A stretch of 64,000 nucleotides of DNA from NCBI GenBank assembly GCA_038251405.1, contig JBBSBH010000003.1, positions 1 to 64,000 on the forward strand, written 5' to 3'. This stretch comes from JADJLQ01 sp038251405. GTDB lineage: Bacteria; Bacteroidota; Bacteroidia; Chitinophagales; Saprospiraceae. Shown here in pieces: positions 25,734 through 34,768 of this stretch; position 1 is the stretch's first letter; every line of letters starts with the position of its first letter. The notes beneath the pieces were generated by a model. It ran no database searches, was not told the DNA's origin, and worked only from the letters and a program-made list of their open reading frames with translations. The position numbers and the translations under genes are program-made.

Positions 25734-26069
25734 ATGAATAATACTTCTACATTTTTTCTCGGTTTGGTATTTTGCTTTACTATGGTTTCAGCCAGTGGAC
25801 AAGTAGAAATACCAAAGGTTATCAATGATTTATTAATTAAAAACACCTGTTACACTTGTCATAAAAGTGGAGCAAAGCTAGTAGGCCCTTCCTGGGAAGA
25901 TATAGCTGCTAAAATGATGAAAAAAGCCGATATCATCGCCAACATTAAGAATCCGGATCCAAAAAACTGGCCTAAATTTCCACCTATGGCCCCGATGCCT
26001 CAGGTTCCGCAAAAAGAGTTGGAGAAGATTGCTGATTGGATTGTGAAGATTCAGCCGAAGGGAAAGTAG
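25734..26069 (+). CDS. Small exported c-type cytochrome
   Basis: A 111-residue class I cytochrome c. A signal peptide (MNNTSTFFLGLVFCFTMVSA) precedes a domain with the heme attachment site CYTCH and the axial Met in PMAPMPQVP near residue 87. This size and the pattern LVGPSWEDIAAKM fit the cytochrome c551/c552 family, an electron carrier of the periplasm. The ATG at 25734 starts the signal peptide; an in-frame TTG at 25704 would add an unlikely extension. No linked oxidase genes are present. Confidence 0.85.
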   Translation: MNNTSTFFLGLVFCFTMVSASGQVEIPKVINDLLIKNTCYTCHKSGAKLVGPSWEDIAAKMMKKADIIANIKNPDPKNWPKFPPMAPMPQVPQKELEKIADWIVKIQPKGK

Positions 26070-26164
26070 GCTCGGAATTTCTACATTGCTAAAATCATAA
26101 TTTGCTTTGTATTTTTATAATTTCTCTTGGACTACAGGAAAATTGATTATAAAAATATTTAACC

Positions 26165-26352
26165 ATGAGAGTAATTCAAATCAAACAAGGATATGAAGCT
26201 GTGAATTTAAGAATTGAAGAATTGCTTAAAGTGGTAGAATAACACTTTACCTACTGATGGTAATTTTATAGAATTAGACTTATTATCTAATTTAGCTGCT
26301 GACTATAAAGATGAGAAGATGCCGGTAACGGCACCTAGCTTGGTTGAAGCAT
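26165..26352 (+). pseudogene. Frameshifted and truncated HigA-type antitoxin gene remnant
   Basis: From an ATG at 26165 the frame reads MRVIQIKQGYEAVNLRIEEL and then LKVVE before a stop at 26240. Shifting the frame at 26238 lets the reading go on as NNTLPTDGNFIELDLLSNLA, then ADYKDEKMPVTAPSLVEA. This is the N-terminal part of the HigA-like antitoxins (transcription regulator with a C-terminal XRE helix-turn-helix). The helix-turn-helix half is missing, since the sequence runs straight into the 3' end of tyrS. No toxin gene is seen. One base change and one deletion are needed to explain it. Confidence 0.65.
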
Positions 26353-27621
26353 TTTTACCAAATATTTATTTTTCTTCCCATTTTCCACCAATAGATATTT
26401 ATTATGCACCAGATCATTAGCGGAAGTCATGTGATCTATTTTGATGATTTTGGTTTTATTTATAGATATGGCCAGATTTTGAATGGCTTTTCTGGCTTCT
26501 GATTTTGAAGAACAAATAGTGGTAAGAACGCTTAATAAATCAATTACAGAACAATTGTTTAAAGAGTCCGTGTTGATTGAAAATACTGGTAATTCCCCTG
26601 AGATATCACCAAATTGAGATTCAGTCAGCGATTGCAGAAATTCATTGTTTACTTTTGGATTGAAAAGAAGCTCACTCACCTTCATTGCAGAATGAAAAGC
26701 CTCATCTGAATGAATTCTTATTGTCAGTTCTTCCGCCAATATTTTCTTTACAACATTTGGGTTGGTGGCCAGCTCTTGTTCCAGGCTTTCTATTTCTCCC
26801 TGTTCTTTTAATGAAAATATTCTCAGAAATTTGGGCATATCCTGATCATCTGTATTTAACCAAAATTGATAAAACTTATAAGGACTGGTTAGGTTTGGAT
26901 CAAGCCAGATATTTCCTTCTTCAGATTTGCCAAATTTTTTTCCATCAGATTTTGTCAGCAAAGGTGAAGTGAGCGCATGTACTTCCGCACCTTGAGTGTT
27001 GCGTCTGATAAATTCGGTACCTGCTGTGATATTACCCCATTGGTCAGAGCCACCCATCTGCAGTGTGCATCCCGATTTTTCGTATAGACAATAGTAATCA
27101 TACCCCTGAAGCAATTGATAACTGAACTCGGTGAACGATATCCCAGTCTCTAATCTTTTTTGTACTGAATCTTTAGATAGCATGTAGTTTACTGTAAGAT
27201 GCTTGCCTACTTTGCGTAAAAATTCCAGCACGTTCATATCTTTGTAAAAATCATAATTGTTTACAAACTCGGCTTTATTTTCTCCCTTTTCAAAATCTAA
27301 AAATTTAGAGAATTGTTTTTTTTGAAACTCCAGGTTTTTATCCAGTTCTTCTCCAGTTTTTAACTCTCGTTCTTTATCCTTGCCCGAGGGATCCCCTATG
27401 CGACCAGTAGCTCCTCCCATGAGTACAATGGGTTTGTGACCATGCATTTGAAATTGTTGCAATATCATGATTTGAACATAATTACCAATAGTAAGTGAAG
27501 GGGCAGTGGGGTCAAATCCGATATAGCCTGTCACTGATCCTTTACTCAGAGCTTGTTCCAACCCTGGTGTAAAATCATGGATCATGCCTCGCCATCTTAA
27601 TGTATCGATAAAATTTTTCAT
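26335..27621 (-). CDS. tyrS: Tyrosyl-tRNA synthetase
   Basis: Charges tRNA-Tyr. The HIGH-like motif is PTAPSLTIGNYVQ (about residue 36), the tyrosine pocket includes QLLQGYDYYCLY and QMGGSDQWGNI, and the KMSKS-like loop is KFGKSEEG (about 230). An S4 RNA-binding domain occupies about 355-425. Length 428 is normal. The last few residues (LQPS) and the stop codon lie within the antitoxin remnant at 26165-26352, so the original stop codon was probably lost in the same rearrangement. A perfect promoter box lies upstream. Confidence 0.95.
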   Translation of the reverse strand: MKNFIDTLRWRGMIHDFTPGLEQALSKGSVTGYIGFDPTAPSLTIGNYVQIMILQQFQMHGHKPIVLMGGATGRIGDPSGKDKERELKTGEELDKNLEFQKKQFSKFLDFEKGENKAEFVNNYDFYKDMNVLEFLRKVGKHLTVNYMLSKDSVQKRLETGISFTEFSYQLLQGYDYYCLYEKSGCTLQMGGSDQWGNITAGTEFIRRNTQGAEVHALTSPLLTKSDGKKFGKSEEGNIWLDPNLTSPYKFYQFWLNTDDQDMPKFLRIFSLKEQGEIESLEQELATNPNVVKKILAEELTIRIHSDEAFHSAMKVSELLFNPKVNNEFLQSLTESQFGDISGELPVFSINTDSLNNCSVIDLLSVLTTICSSKSEARKAIQNLAISINKTKIIKIDHMTSANDLVHNKYLLVENGKKNKYLVKMLQPS

Positions 27622-27640
27622 TATTCAATTTTGAATGCCG

Positions 27641-27648
27641 CAAAAGTA
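27641..27648 (-). promoter_or_regulatory. Promoter -7 box for tyrS
   Basis: TACTTTTG on the minus strand is a perfect TAnnTTTG element; transcription would start near 27634, 13 bases before the tyrS ATG. Confidence 0.55.
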
Positions 27649-27663
27649 GGACATTTGCACAAG

Positions 27664-28881
27664 ATGAATAGCTGGTCTATCGCACAAAGATTGATGAACT
27701 ACGATAAAGGAAGCTTTGTTCGGTTTATATTGAAACTTGGATACTGGTGTACAGCTCTTTCAGTGGCCGTAATGATCGTAGCATTTGCAGTAATATCAGG
27801 ATTTAATAAAGAGATCTCAGAGAAGATATTTGGATTTTGGGGCCATATCCAGGTAAATAGTATTCATAGCTCTCAGTTGAATGTATCAGAGCCAATAGAT
27901 TTTGATCCCGTATTTTCGAAGGAGCTGGATTCCATTTCAGGCATTAGACATCACCAGGTCTTTGCTTTTATGCCTGCTGTGATTACCAATAAAGAGGAGA
28001 TGGATGGATTGATATTAAAAGGTGTAGACAAAGATTTTGATTGGACCTTTTTTAAAAAATTCCTGGTGTCGGGCTCTATTTTGCAATTGGAAGACACTAC
28101 CTCCAGGCAAATAATTATTTCCCAAAATTTGGCATCCAGATTAAAATTGAATACAGGAGAAAAGTGTAGATTGAATTTTGTAATTGACCAGGAAGTTCTT
28201 CCTAGAAATTTTCAAATCGTAGGTATCTATAATACTGGCTTGGAGGAATACGATCAAAAACTAGCGTTAATAGATATTCAGGAAATTCGTGATCTGAATA
28301 ATTGGTCTGATTTTAAGATTGGAGGGTATGAAATATTCGTTGATGATTTGAAGCAGGTAGACCCTATTGCAAATGAAATTTACGATCAGCATCTTGGCTC
28401 TGACATGTATATAGAAACCATTAAGCAGAAATTTCCTTCCATATTTGATTGGCTCAATCTGCAAAGTACCAACCAGTATGTAGTATTGATATTGATGTTT
28501 GCGGTAGCATTGATCAATATTATCACCGTATTACTAATATTGATATTGGAACGAACTAAAATGATAGGCGTACTAAAAGCATTAGGGATTAAGGATGGTC
28601 TATTGCGCAAATTATTTTTAATGCATGGGTTACATATTTTATTCAAAGGTTTACTATTGGGAAATATGATTGGTTTGTTATTGTGTTTTGTACAAAAGTT
28701 CGGTAAAGTCATTAAATTGAATGAGGCCGATTATTATCTCAGCGTAGCTCCTATACACATCAATCCCCTTTCTATAATTTTACTCAATCTCGGTGTAATC
28801 GTAGTAACCCTTCTATTTTTAGTAATCCCTACTTTTTTAATTTCGAAAATTTCCCCTATTAAAGCAATTGGTTACAGATGA
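27664..28881 (+). CDS. LolC/LolE-like ABC transporter permease
   Basis: A permease of the LolCE/MacB (FtsX) superfamily, which in other bacteria extracts lipoproteins from the inner membrane. It has an N-terminal helix (about 28-50), a periplasmic MacB-like domain (about 55-250), then three membrane helices in the FtsX region (about 272-295, 320-350 and 370-400). The segment ALIDIQEIRDLNNW and the C-terminal PTFLISKISPIKAIGYR are typical. The ATG at 27664 is preferred to the TTG at 27631; ACATTTG ends six bases before it. The ATPase partner is not adjacent. It overlaps the next gene by four bases. Confidence 0.82.
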   Translation: MNSWSIAQRLMNYDKGSFVRFILKLGYWCTALSVAVMIVAFAVISGFNKEISEKIFGFWGHIQVNSIHSSQLNVSEPIDFDPVFSKELDSISGIRHHQVFAFMPAVITNKEEMDGLILKGVDKDFDWTFFKKFLVSGSILQLEDTTSRQIIISQNLASRLKLNTGEKCRLNFVIDQEVLPRNFQIVGIYNTGLEEYDQKLALIDIQEIRDLNNWSDFKIGGYEIFVDDLKQVDPIANEIYDQHLGSDMYIETIKQKFPSIFDWLNLQSTNQYVVLILMFAVALINIITVLLILILERTKMIGVLKALGIKDGLLRKLFLMHGLHILFKGLLLGNMIGLLLCFVQKFGKVIKLNEADYYLSVAPIHINPLSIILLNLGVIVVTLLFLVIPTFLISKISPIKAIGYR

Positions 28882-29576
28882 TCTTTGCTTTGCTATTAGC
28901 ATGGGGTAACGCACTACCCAAAAGATTTGCCAGGTTGTTTAATCATTTTCTCAGGCCTTGGAAAAATGAGTACACATGGTATATGTTGCTCCATCATCGC
29001 TATTTGCTTTTTATCATTCACTTTGTATTCGAAATACCTCTTTTAGTATTCGATATATTGGGTATACCAGAATGGGTTTCTTGTGCTCAATCCATTTTAA
29101 AAAAGGACGCAAGAGAGCTGCTTGATTATGAAATTGAATTAGCCCGGGAAATTTTTAAAGATAATTTAAACCTGGCCAAAGTAAGAGTAGATCAAAATAG
29201 TAAGGTCGGTACGCATGGTGGCAAATATGCTTTCGTTACTTTTTATTATATTAATTGTATTGGCCATATGCGAATAGCTATTGTAATACATGAGCTGGTG
29301 CATATTTTACAATTTGAACAAGATGGCTCACGATATGCTTTTAGAAATGTAATTGCTCACTTGCTCCCTAAGACCTATGACTACGGAGGGATTGTAAAAA
29401 TTAAGGAAGTGTTGTCGAAACCGAGTCTTATCCATAGTCTGAATTACGAACAAAGAGCAGATATTTTTTCCGACTATTGCTTGTTATTAAATGGGTACAA
29501 ACCTGAATGGGGTAATGCCAATAGTAATGATTTGATATATTATTATAAAATCATTCAGTTATTGATTAGAAAGTAA
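28878..29576 (+). CDS. Membrane-linked HELVH metallopeptidase-like protein
   Basis: A 232-residue protein whose ATG overlaps the stop of the LolE-like gene (ATGA), so the two are translationally coupled. A hydrophobic stretch near residues 45-65 may anchor or contact the membrane. Residues about 135-150 read VIHELVHILQFEQ, with the zinc motif HExxH, like DUF4157 and Vgr-linked peptidases; a possible third ligand is Glu in NYEQRADIF. The family is not otherwise recognised. The tight linkage suggests a role in lipoprotein or envelope handling with the permease, which is an inference. Confidence 0.55.
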   Translation: MIFALLLAWGNALPKRFARLFNHFLRPWKNEYTWYMLLHHRYLLFIIHFVFEIPLLVFDILGIPEWVSCAQSILKKDARELLDYEIELAREIFKDNLNLAKVRVDQNSKVGTHGGKYAFVTFYYINCIGHMRIAIVIHELVHILQFEQDGSRYAFRNVIAHLLPKTYDYGGIVKIKEVLSKPSLIHSLNYEQRADIFSDYCLLLNGYKPEWGNANSNDLIYYYKIIQLLIRK

Positions 29577-29591
29577 AAAACAGCTTAGATC

Positions 29592-30485
29592 TTAAACATC
29601 ACAGATATGTACACCCTGGGCGAGGCTGGCAATAGCATCGGCCCTTTTAGGAATAAATTCCTGAGCCACCCAACCTTTAAAGCCGGTTTCTAAAATAGCT
29701 TGCATAATAGCCGGGTAATAGAGTTCTTGTGTAGTATCTATTTCATTTCTACCAGGCACGCCGCCCGTATGATAATGGGCAATGTATGGATGATATTCGC
29801 GAATAGTGGCTATTACATCACCTTCCATGATTTGCATGTGATAGATATCATATAAAAGCTTGAATTGATCTGATCCTACTTTCTTGCAAAGTTCCACGCC
29901 CCATTTCGTATGATCGCACTGATAATCCTTATGGTTTACTTTGCTATTCAATAGTTCCATCACCATGGTTACTTTATATTTTTCGGCAATGGGCATCAAT
30001 GGTAGCAGGCCTTTTGCAGAATTTTCCAGCCCTTCTTCTTCAGAGATCCCTTCACGATTTCCCGAAAAACAGATTATTTTATCAAAACCTGCTGCAGCTA
30101 CTTTTGGAATGATCTCACTATACTTTTTGAATAATTCTTTGTGATACTCCATATGATTGAAACCTTTAGTAAGTCCTATTTCACCTCCATTAGGCATGGC
30201 GCAGTGTAAGCCATGTTTTTTCAATACTTCCCAATCACCGGGGCCTACTAAATCTAATGATCTAATACCAATTTTTACAGCATCTATACATAGCTGTTCG
30301 AGTGGAATTTTATTGTAACACCACCGACAAACGGAGTGGTTGATATTGCCCTTTAGTTTTTTAAACGGTGGATTTGCTTCAGTTTTTGATTCCAAATGGG
30401 TATATGTAAATGGGTTAACTGCTATTAATGATGCTCCTGCGCCAATAGTTTTCAGTGCATTTCTTCTGGATTTATCTGATTTCAT
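29592..30485 (-). CDS. Tat-exported TIM-barrel isomerase, hydroxypyruvate isomerase family
   Basis: A 297-residue protein with an N-terminal twin-arginine signal (SRRNALKTIGAGASL), followed by an xylose isomerase-like TIM barrel. The segments MELLNSKVNH, LLYDIYHMQIMEGD and HYHTGGVPGRNEID carry the Glu, Asp and His metal ligands of the Hyi (hydroxypyruvate isomerase) family. Exported members of this family in Bacteroidota and Planctomycetes are usually of unknown substrate. It lies 44 bases downstream of the large cytochrome-dehydrogenase lipoprotein on the same strand, and the two are probably one transcription unit for sugar-derivative breakdown in the periplasm (inference). Confidence 0.82.
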   Translation of the reverse strand: MKSDKSRRNALKTIGAGASLIAVNPFTYTHLESKTEANPPFKKLKGNINHSVCRWCYNKIPLEQLCIDAVKIGIRSLDLVGPGDWEVLKKHGLHCAMPNGGEIGLTKGFNHMEYHKELFKKYSEIIPKVAAAGFDKIICFSGNREGISEEEGLENSAKGLLPLMPIAEKYKVTMVMELLNSKVNHKDYQCDHTKWGVELCKKVGSDQFKLLYDIYHMQIMEGDVIATIREYHPYIAHYHTGGVPGRNEIDTTQELYYPAIMQAILETGFKGWVAQEFIPKRADAIASLAQGVHICDV

Positions 30486-30529
30486 ATTTATAATTCTTTG
30501 TCTTCTAAAATTACAATTTTTAATAGAGT

Positions 30530-33500
30530 TTACATAGTCTTTTTCAAATTGCTGAGGTATTCCACCAGATCTACTAACTCTTGCTCCGTCATACTTTGAT
30601 ACAGATACGGAGTCATGAGGGATTGCTTTAGCTGTATTCTTTCTTTTATATTTTTCTTATCAATATTTTCTTTTTGACCACCTACCATTTTCAATGTAAT
30701 TAGATCAGTTGTTTCATTTTCTTTTATTCCTACATACATGCCCCCATTATTGGTGGTTATTTGCTCCCCTTCATAGCCAAAATTAATTGCCTTGCTGGGC
30801 TCTATGATAGAAGTATATAATCCTTCTTTGCCGTATTTGCTCCCAATATCCTCAAGGGAAGGACCAAATTCAATTCCTTCTTGTCCGATTTTATGACAAG
30901 TAGTGCATGTTTTTGAAAAAATAATTTGCCCATTGGTTTGATTGCCACTTCTGTTGATAAGGCTATTGATATTGTAGCTGGTTGCGGGTTTTTCTGAGTA
31001 ATTAAGTATCTCCATAGCTTTAGCTTTTATGGGTCTTCGCCAGGCATTTAGCGGTCCTTGCATCGCAGCCGTTAAGTACTCTTTAGGTATTGAATCCTGA
31101 TTGAATAGATTCAGAACATACTCTTCCCCATTCCAGCCTTTACCCATATTTCGATATGCTTCCGTTATTATATTCTTTGAATCGGACTCTAAGGATATGC
31201 TTCTCAAAAAATGCAGCGATTCCGTTGATTGCACACCACCCAATGTATTGATTAATGAAATTTTAGTCTTATCATCAGATTTTGAATAGATAGTCTTAAT
31301 TTTTTCAAATGAATTTATTTTAATTAAAGCCTTAGATGCCCTGGTTTTAATGGATCCATTTTCACTATTCAACATGAGTGAAGCTATTCTCTCTGATTCT
31401 TCTTTGGGATAAAATTTTTCTACTAAATCCAAATAAGGTTCATCACTTAGTTTTTTCATCCAGGATAGCACTTTCGAAGTAGCATTTTTATCTCTTTGGA
31501 TCTGAACCGGGTCTAGCGATTTGATGAGTACTGATGTAAAACTACTGTCATCAGCGTTATGGAGTAGAGCCAATAATGACTTGTTTTTGCCTGCATCATT
31601 GATAAAATCCATTGATCTCAGATATCTTAATTTTTCCTTGCCGACATGGGAGTTAATTAATTCTACGAGGTAAGGAAGGCTATACTTTGACCGTGACCTC
31701 CAAATAATATCTTTAGCAGCATCGGAAACCATAGGATCAGGAAATTGCTTTAAATATTCGGGTAATAGGATGTCCCAATTTCCATCACCTGCAATACCCA
31801 GTGCCTCCAAAAACCATCGATTGCCAGCAGTATATTTTGAGGCAAATAGTTGCCAATATTTTGCCAAGGATTTTTTATCCAGATTCTTTAAAGCTATAGC
31901 ACATTCCTGCCAGATATTTGCTCCCTGCTCATGACTTAATAAAATATCCAGCGCATGGGTAATTGTAGTATTTCCTGCTTGCCTTGCCATTCGAAGTCCG
32001 GCTTTTTTGATTGATTCATTCTTATCTAAAAGAGCAGTATCAATGTAAGAGGGGTTTGACGAAGAAGCAATCCAAAGAGCCCTGGACTTCCATTCCTGAT
32101 TCTCAGCATGAAGTGCTTCCTGCAATAGAGGAAGTGCTTCCTTACCTAAGGATCTTAAAGTCAATTGGGCGAGGCTCCTGGTACTTAGATTTGGGCTGGC
32201 TAATGCTTTTCCTAATTGATTCGTATTCTTTTCATCGAAACTACTTATTGAGTAGGTAGAGCTTGAAGGAGCCAATCGATATATACGGCCTTTCACTTGA
32301 TCTCCTGCATAATGTCCTCCTACACCTGGATCGTACCAATCAGCAATAAAAAGTGACCCATCAGGCGCAGCGGTTACATCTACGGGTCTAAACCAATCAT
32401 CTTCTTTTTGGCGAATAACCTCTGAAATGCTGGCCTGTAAAGTCTCATTGGCTTCTGAGATTTTATATGATCTGATCACATGGTGTAATGCCTCTGCATG
32501 GAGTAGCGTGCCTTTTAATTCTTTTATCAGATCTCCTTCATACATCATTAATCCACAAGGAGATCCTGAACCCAAATTTAATAAATTGGGCACTACCCCG
32601 GGATCGTTCTGGTGCCAATGTCTTAGTGGAATAGAATCTTCTATATTAGCTCTGAAAGCCCGCCAATCTGCATTGGTAATTTCATCCTTGTATCCATATT
32701 TGCCATATTCCAAAATATAATTAAGCCGCGTTCCTCTATTTCCATCATCATCATTGTCGGTCTGCCAGATATTTCCAAATGCATCCACCGCGCATTCATA
32801 ATTATTCCGAAAATTCTGTCCCAGGACTTCAAAGCCGCTTCCATTCAAATTTCCTCGCAATATCAAGCCCTGTCTAAAATGAGATTCATCTATAGGTTCT
32901 CCAGTGATCGTTTTAATAATTTTATTTTCGCTATCAAAAATAGTTTTGCTGGCATTCCCCATGGAAAAGTAAAATTTTCCGTCAGGGCCTAAGGTGAGCG
33001 CATGAACTCCATGATCATCCTGAATTCCTTTTATTCCCTGAAATAAGATTTCTTTTTTATCGGCTTTATCGTCGCCATCTGTATCGGTGAATTTCCAGAT
33101 ATATGGACTTTGTGAAACCAGCACTACATTCCCCAGAACGCAGATCCCCAATGGGGCATTTATTTCTGGCCCCTGATAAAAGACTTTAGAAACATCGGCT
33201 TTACCATCCCCATTTGTATCTTCAAGAATCACAATACGGTCACCTTCAAATTTAGTTTTTACTCCTGAAAATTGAGGCCGGTAATTATATGCTTCACATA
33301 CATAGACTCTTCCTTTATGATCTACATCAATATTCGTTGGATTTTGCAACATGGGTTCTGAGGCAAACAAACGGAGTTGATACCCGGGCATTATTTCAAA
33401 ACCATCCAATGCATGTTCTACACTTCGCCGGGAAGCAGAATCCAGCAATAAACTGGTAGAGGGTGATTTGTTCTCTTTGCCCTTCGTCGTGCAGGCAAAT

Positions 33501-33541
33501 GCAATGATGACAAAGCAAAAGCAGGATAAAAAAATTTTCAT
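30530..33541 (-). CDS. Large dehydrogenase lipoprotein with HEAT repeats and cytochrome c domain
   Basis: A 1003-residue lipoprotein (MKIFLSCFCFVIIAFACTT, lipidated Cys at 17). Residues about 35-420 form a propeller of the membrane-bound dehydrogenase (TIGR02604, sorbosone dehydrogenase-like) type, with PTNIDVDHKGRVYVCEAYNYRP, in parts VDHKGRVYVCE and DDHGVHALTLGPDGKFYFS. Residues about 430-840 are alpha-helical HEAT-like repeats. The C-terminal 140 residues carry a heme site CTTCH with a Met axial ligand region. This PVC-type architecture is widespread in Planctomycetes and Bacteroidota and is thought to oxidise sugars outside the inner membrane. The ATG at 33541 is preferred because it starts the lipoprotein signal. 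Confidence 0.85.
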   Translation of the reverse strand: MKIFLSCFCFVIIAFACTTKGKENKSPSTSLLLDSASRRSVEHALDGFEIMPGYQLRLFASEPMLQNPTNIDVDHKGRVYVCEAYNYRPQFSGVKTKFEGDRIVILEDTNGDGKADVSKVFYQGPEINAPLGICVLGNVVLVSQSPYIWKFTDTDGDDKADKKEILFQGIKGIQDDHGVHALTLGPDGKFYFSMGNASKTIFDSENKIIKTITGEPIDESHFRQGLILRGNLNGSGFEVLGQNFRNNYECAVDAFGNIWQTDNDDDGNRGTRLNYILEYGKYGYKDEITNADWRAFRANIEDSIPLRHWHQNDPGVVPNLLNLGSGSPCGLMMYEGDLIKELKGTLLHAEALHHVIRSYKISEANETLQASISEVIRQKEDDWFRPVDVTAAPDGSLFIADWYDPGVGGHYAGDQVKGRIYRLAPSSSTYSISSFDEKNTNQLGKALASPNLSTRSLAQLTLRSLGKEALPLLQEALHAENQEWKSRALWIASSSNPSYIDTALLDKNESIKKAGLRMARQAGNTTITHALDILLSHEQGANIWQECAIALKNLDKKSLAKYWQLFASKYTAGNRWFLEALGIAGDGNWDILLPEYLKQFPDPMVSDAAKDIIWRSRSKYSLPYLVELINSHVGKEKLRYLRSMDFINDAGKNKSLLALLHNADDSSFTSVLIKSLDPVQIQRDKNATSKVLSWMKKLSDEPYLDLVEKFYPKEESERIASLMLNSENGSIKTRASKALIKINSFEKIKTIYSKSDDKTKISLINTLGGVQSTESLHFLRSISLESDSKNIITEAYRNMGKGWNGEEYVLNLFNQDSIPKEYLTAAMQGPLNAWRRPIKAKAMEILNYSEKPATSYNINSLINRSGNQTNGQIIFSKTCTTCHKIGQEGIEFGPSLEDIGSKYGKEGLYTSIIEPSKAINFGYEGEQITTNNGGMYVGIKENETTDLITLKMVGGQKENIDKKNIKERIQLKQSLMTPYLYQSMTEQELVDLVEYLSNLKKTM

Positions 33542-33599
33542 TCGGTAAATATTTGCATGAAATTTAGTCATTTCAAAAGGATAAAATAATAATCGACAA

Positions 33600-34247
33600 C
33601 TATTTAATAATAATTCTATGCAGACCAGGTGTATATTCCACCTTCAGTAATTTTATTATTTCATGGTATTTTTCAGCTTCACTAATGAAATTGTAATCTT
33701 CTAAATCAATGAGCACAATAGGAAACCTGATTTCATTTCTAAAATATTCAAAGTACATGTTTTGCAATCCTTCGAGGTAGCTGTTCTGGATATTTTGTTC
33801 ATAGGATCTCCCTCGCACCATGATTTGTTTTTTTAATACAGAAATTGGCCTATGTAAATACACTAAAAGATCAGGTACCGGAATTTGATTATTTAATACT
33901 TCAAACATTTCATGAAATAATCGGTATTCTTCTTCGGGTAAATTATTCTTTGCAAATAAAAGCGTCTTTACGAAGGTATAGTCGGATACAATGTAATCAC
34001 TGAAAAGATCGCGATGAGAAAGATGATTTTGTAATTGTTTGAATCGCTCAGCCATTAAAAACAATTCCATTGGAAACGCAAAACGCTTGGGTTCTTTGTA
34101 AAAATTTGGTAAAAATGGATTGTCAGCAAATTCTTCTAAGATCAATTTGCAAGCTACATCCTCTGCCATTTTTTCGCAAAGAGTAGTCTTCCCAGCCCCG
34201 ATATTGCCTTCTATACAGATGTATTGATATGGTATAGAGCTGGCCAT
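33600..34247 (-). CDS. Deoxynucleoside kinase
   Basis: A 215-residue dNK-family kinase that phosphorylates deoxynucleosides in the salvage pathway. The P-loop is EGNIGAGKTT (residue 13), and the segments FAMELFLMAERF (in the sequence FAFPMELFLMAERF), FSDYIVSDYTF and VYLHRPISVLKKQIMVRGR are typical of the substrate site and LID of this family. Its exact nucleoside preference cannot be told. Its ATG overlaps the stop codon of folK by one base, giving a tight folate/nucleotide unit. Confidence 0.88.
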   Translation of the reverse strand: MASSIPYQYICIEGNIGAGKTTLCEKMAEDVACKLILEEFADNPFLPNFYKEPKRFAFPMELFLMAERFKQLQNHLSHRDLFSDYIVSDYTFVKTLLFAKNNLPEEEYRLFHEMFEVLNNQIPVPDLLVYLHRPISVLKKQIMVRGRSYEQNIQNSYLEGLQNMYFEYFRNEIRFPIVLIDLEDYNFISEAEKYHEIIKLLKVEYTPGLHRIIIK

Positions 34248-34738
34248 TATTTTTCTTTAATCACTGAAAGCTGATCTTTACATTCCCGCACCAGATATGC
34301 TATAGACTTTCCTGATACCGGATGCCTCCATCTGGGACTAACTTCCTGTAAAGGTATCAAAGTAAACAATCGGTTTGAAATTTGAGTGTGGGGAATCGTC
34401 AATGGCTTAGATCGAACTACTTCTTGCCCGTAAGATAAAATGTCGATGTCAATAATTCTGGGCCCCCATTGTTCATAAAATACTCTACCCATCACCTGTT
34501 CTATTTCTTTTATAATTTTCAATACAGTAACGGCAGGCCTTCCTGATCTTAATTTTAATACTTGATTATAAAAAGCAGGTTGATCATCTTTCCCCCAGGG
34601 GGCTGTTTTATATATAGAAGAAGTACAGATAATTTTACTTAAGTGTTTGACTATTAGCTTTCTGGCTTTCTTCAATTGCAATTTTGGATTGTTCATATTA
34701 CTTCCTAATAGTATAAAAATCGATTTTGATGCAGTCAT
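34247..34738 (-). CDS. folK: 2-amino-4-hydroxy-6-hydroxymethyldihydropteridine diphosphokinase
   Basis: HPPK transfers pyrophosphate to the pterin precursor of folate. Signs are the start FILLGSNMNNPKLQLKKA, SSIYKTAPWGKDDQPAFYN (given as SSIYKTAPWG and DQPAFYNQ) and the catalytic motif WGPRIIDIDILSYG with two Mg-binding Asp. The C-terminal HPRMHER-type motif appears as IPHTQISNRLFTLIPLQE. Length 163 residues is normal. The ATG at 34738 is chosen; an upstream TTG at 34750 lies in the promoter -7 box. Confidence 0.92.
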   Translation of the reverse strand: MTASKSIFILLGSNMNNPKLQLKKARKLIVKHLSKIICTSSIYKTAPWGKDDQPAFYNQVLKLRSGRPAVTVLKIIKEIEQVMGRVFYEQWGPRIIDIDILSYGQEVVRSKPLTIPHTQISNRLFTLIPLQEVSPRWRHPVSGKSIAYLVRECKDQLSVIKEK

Positions 34739-34749
34739 GTGTAAGCACA

Positions 34750-34757
34750 CAAATATA
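34750..34757 (-). promoter_or_regulatory. Promoter -7 box for folK
   Basis: TATATTTG on the minus strand is a perfect TAnnTTTG element. Transcription would start near 34743, five bases before the folK ATG, which supports the start at 34738. Confidence 0.55.
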
Positions 34758-34768
34758 TTTAAAAACTC

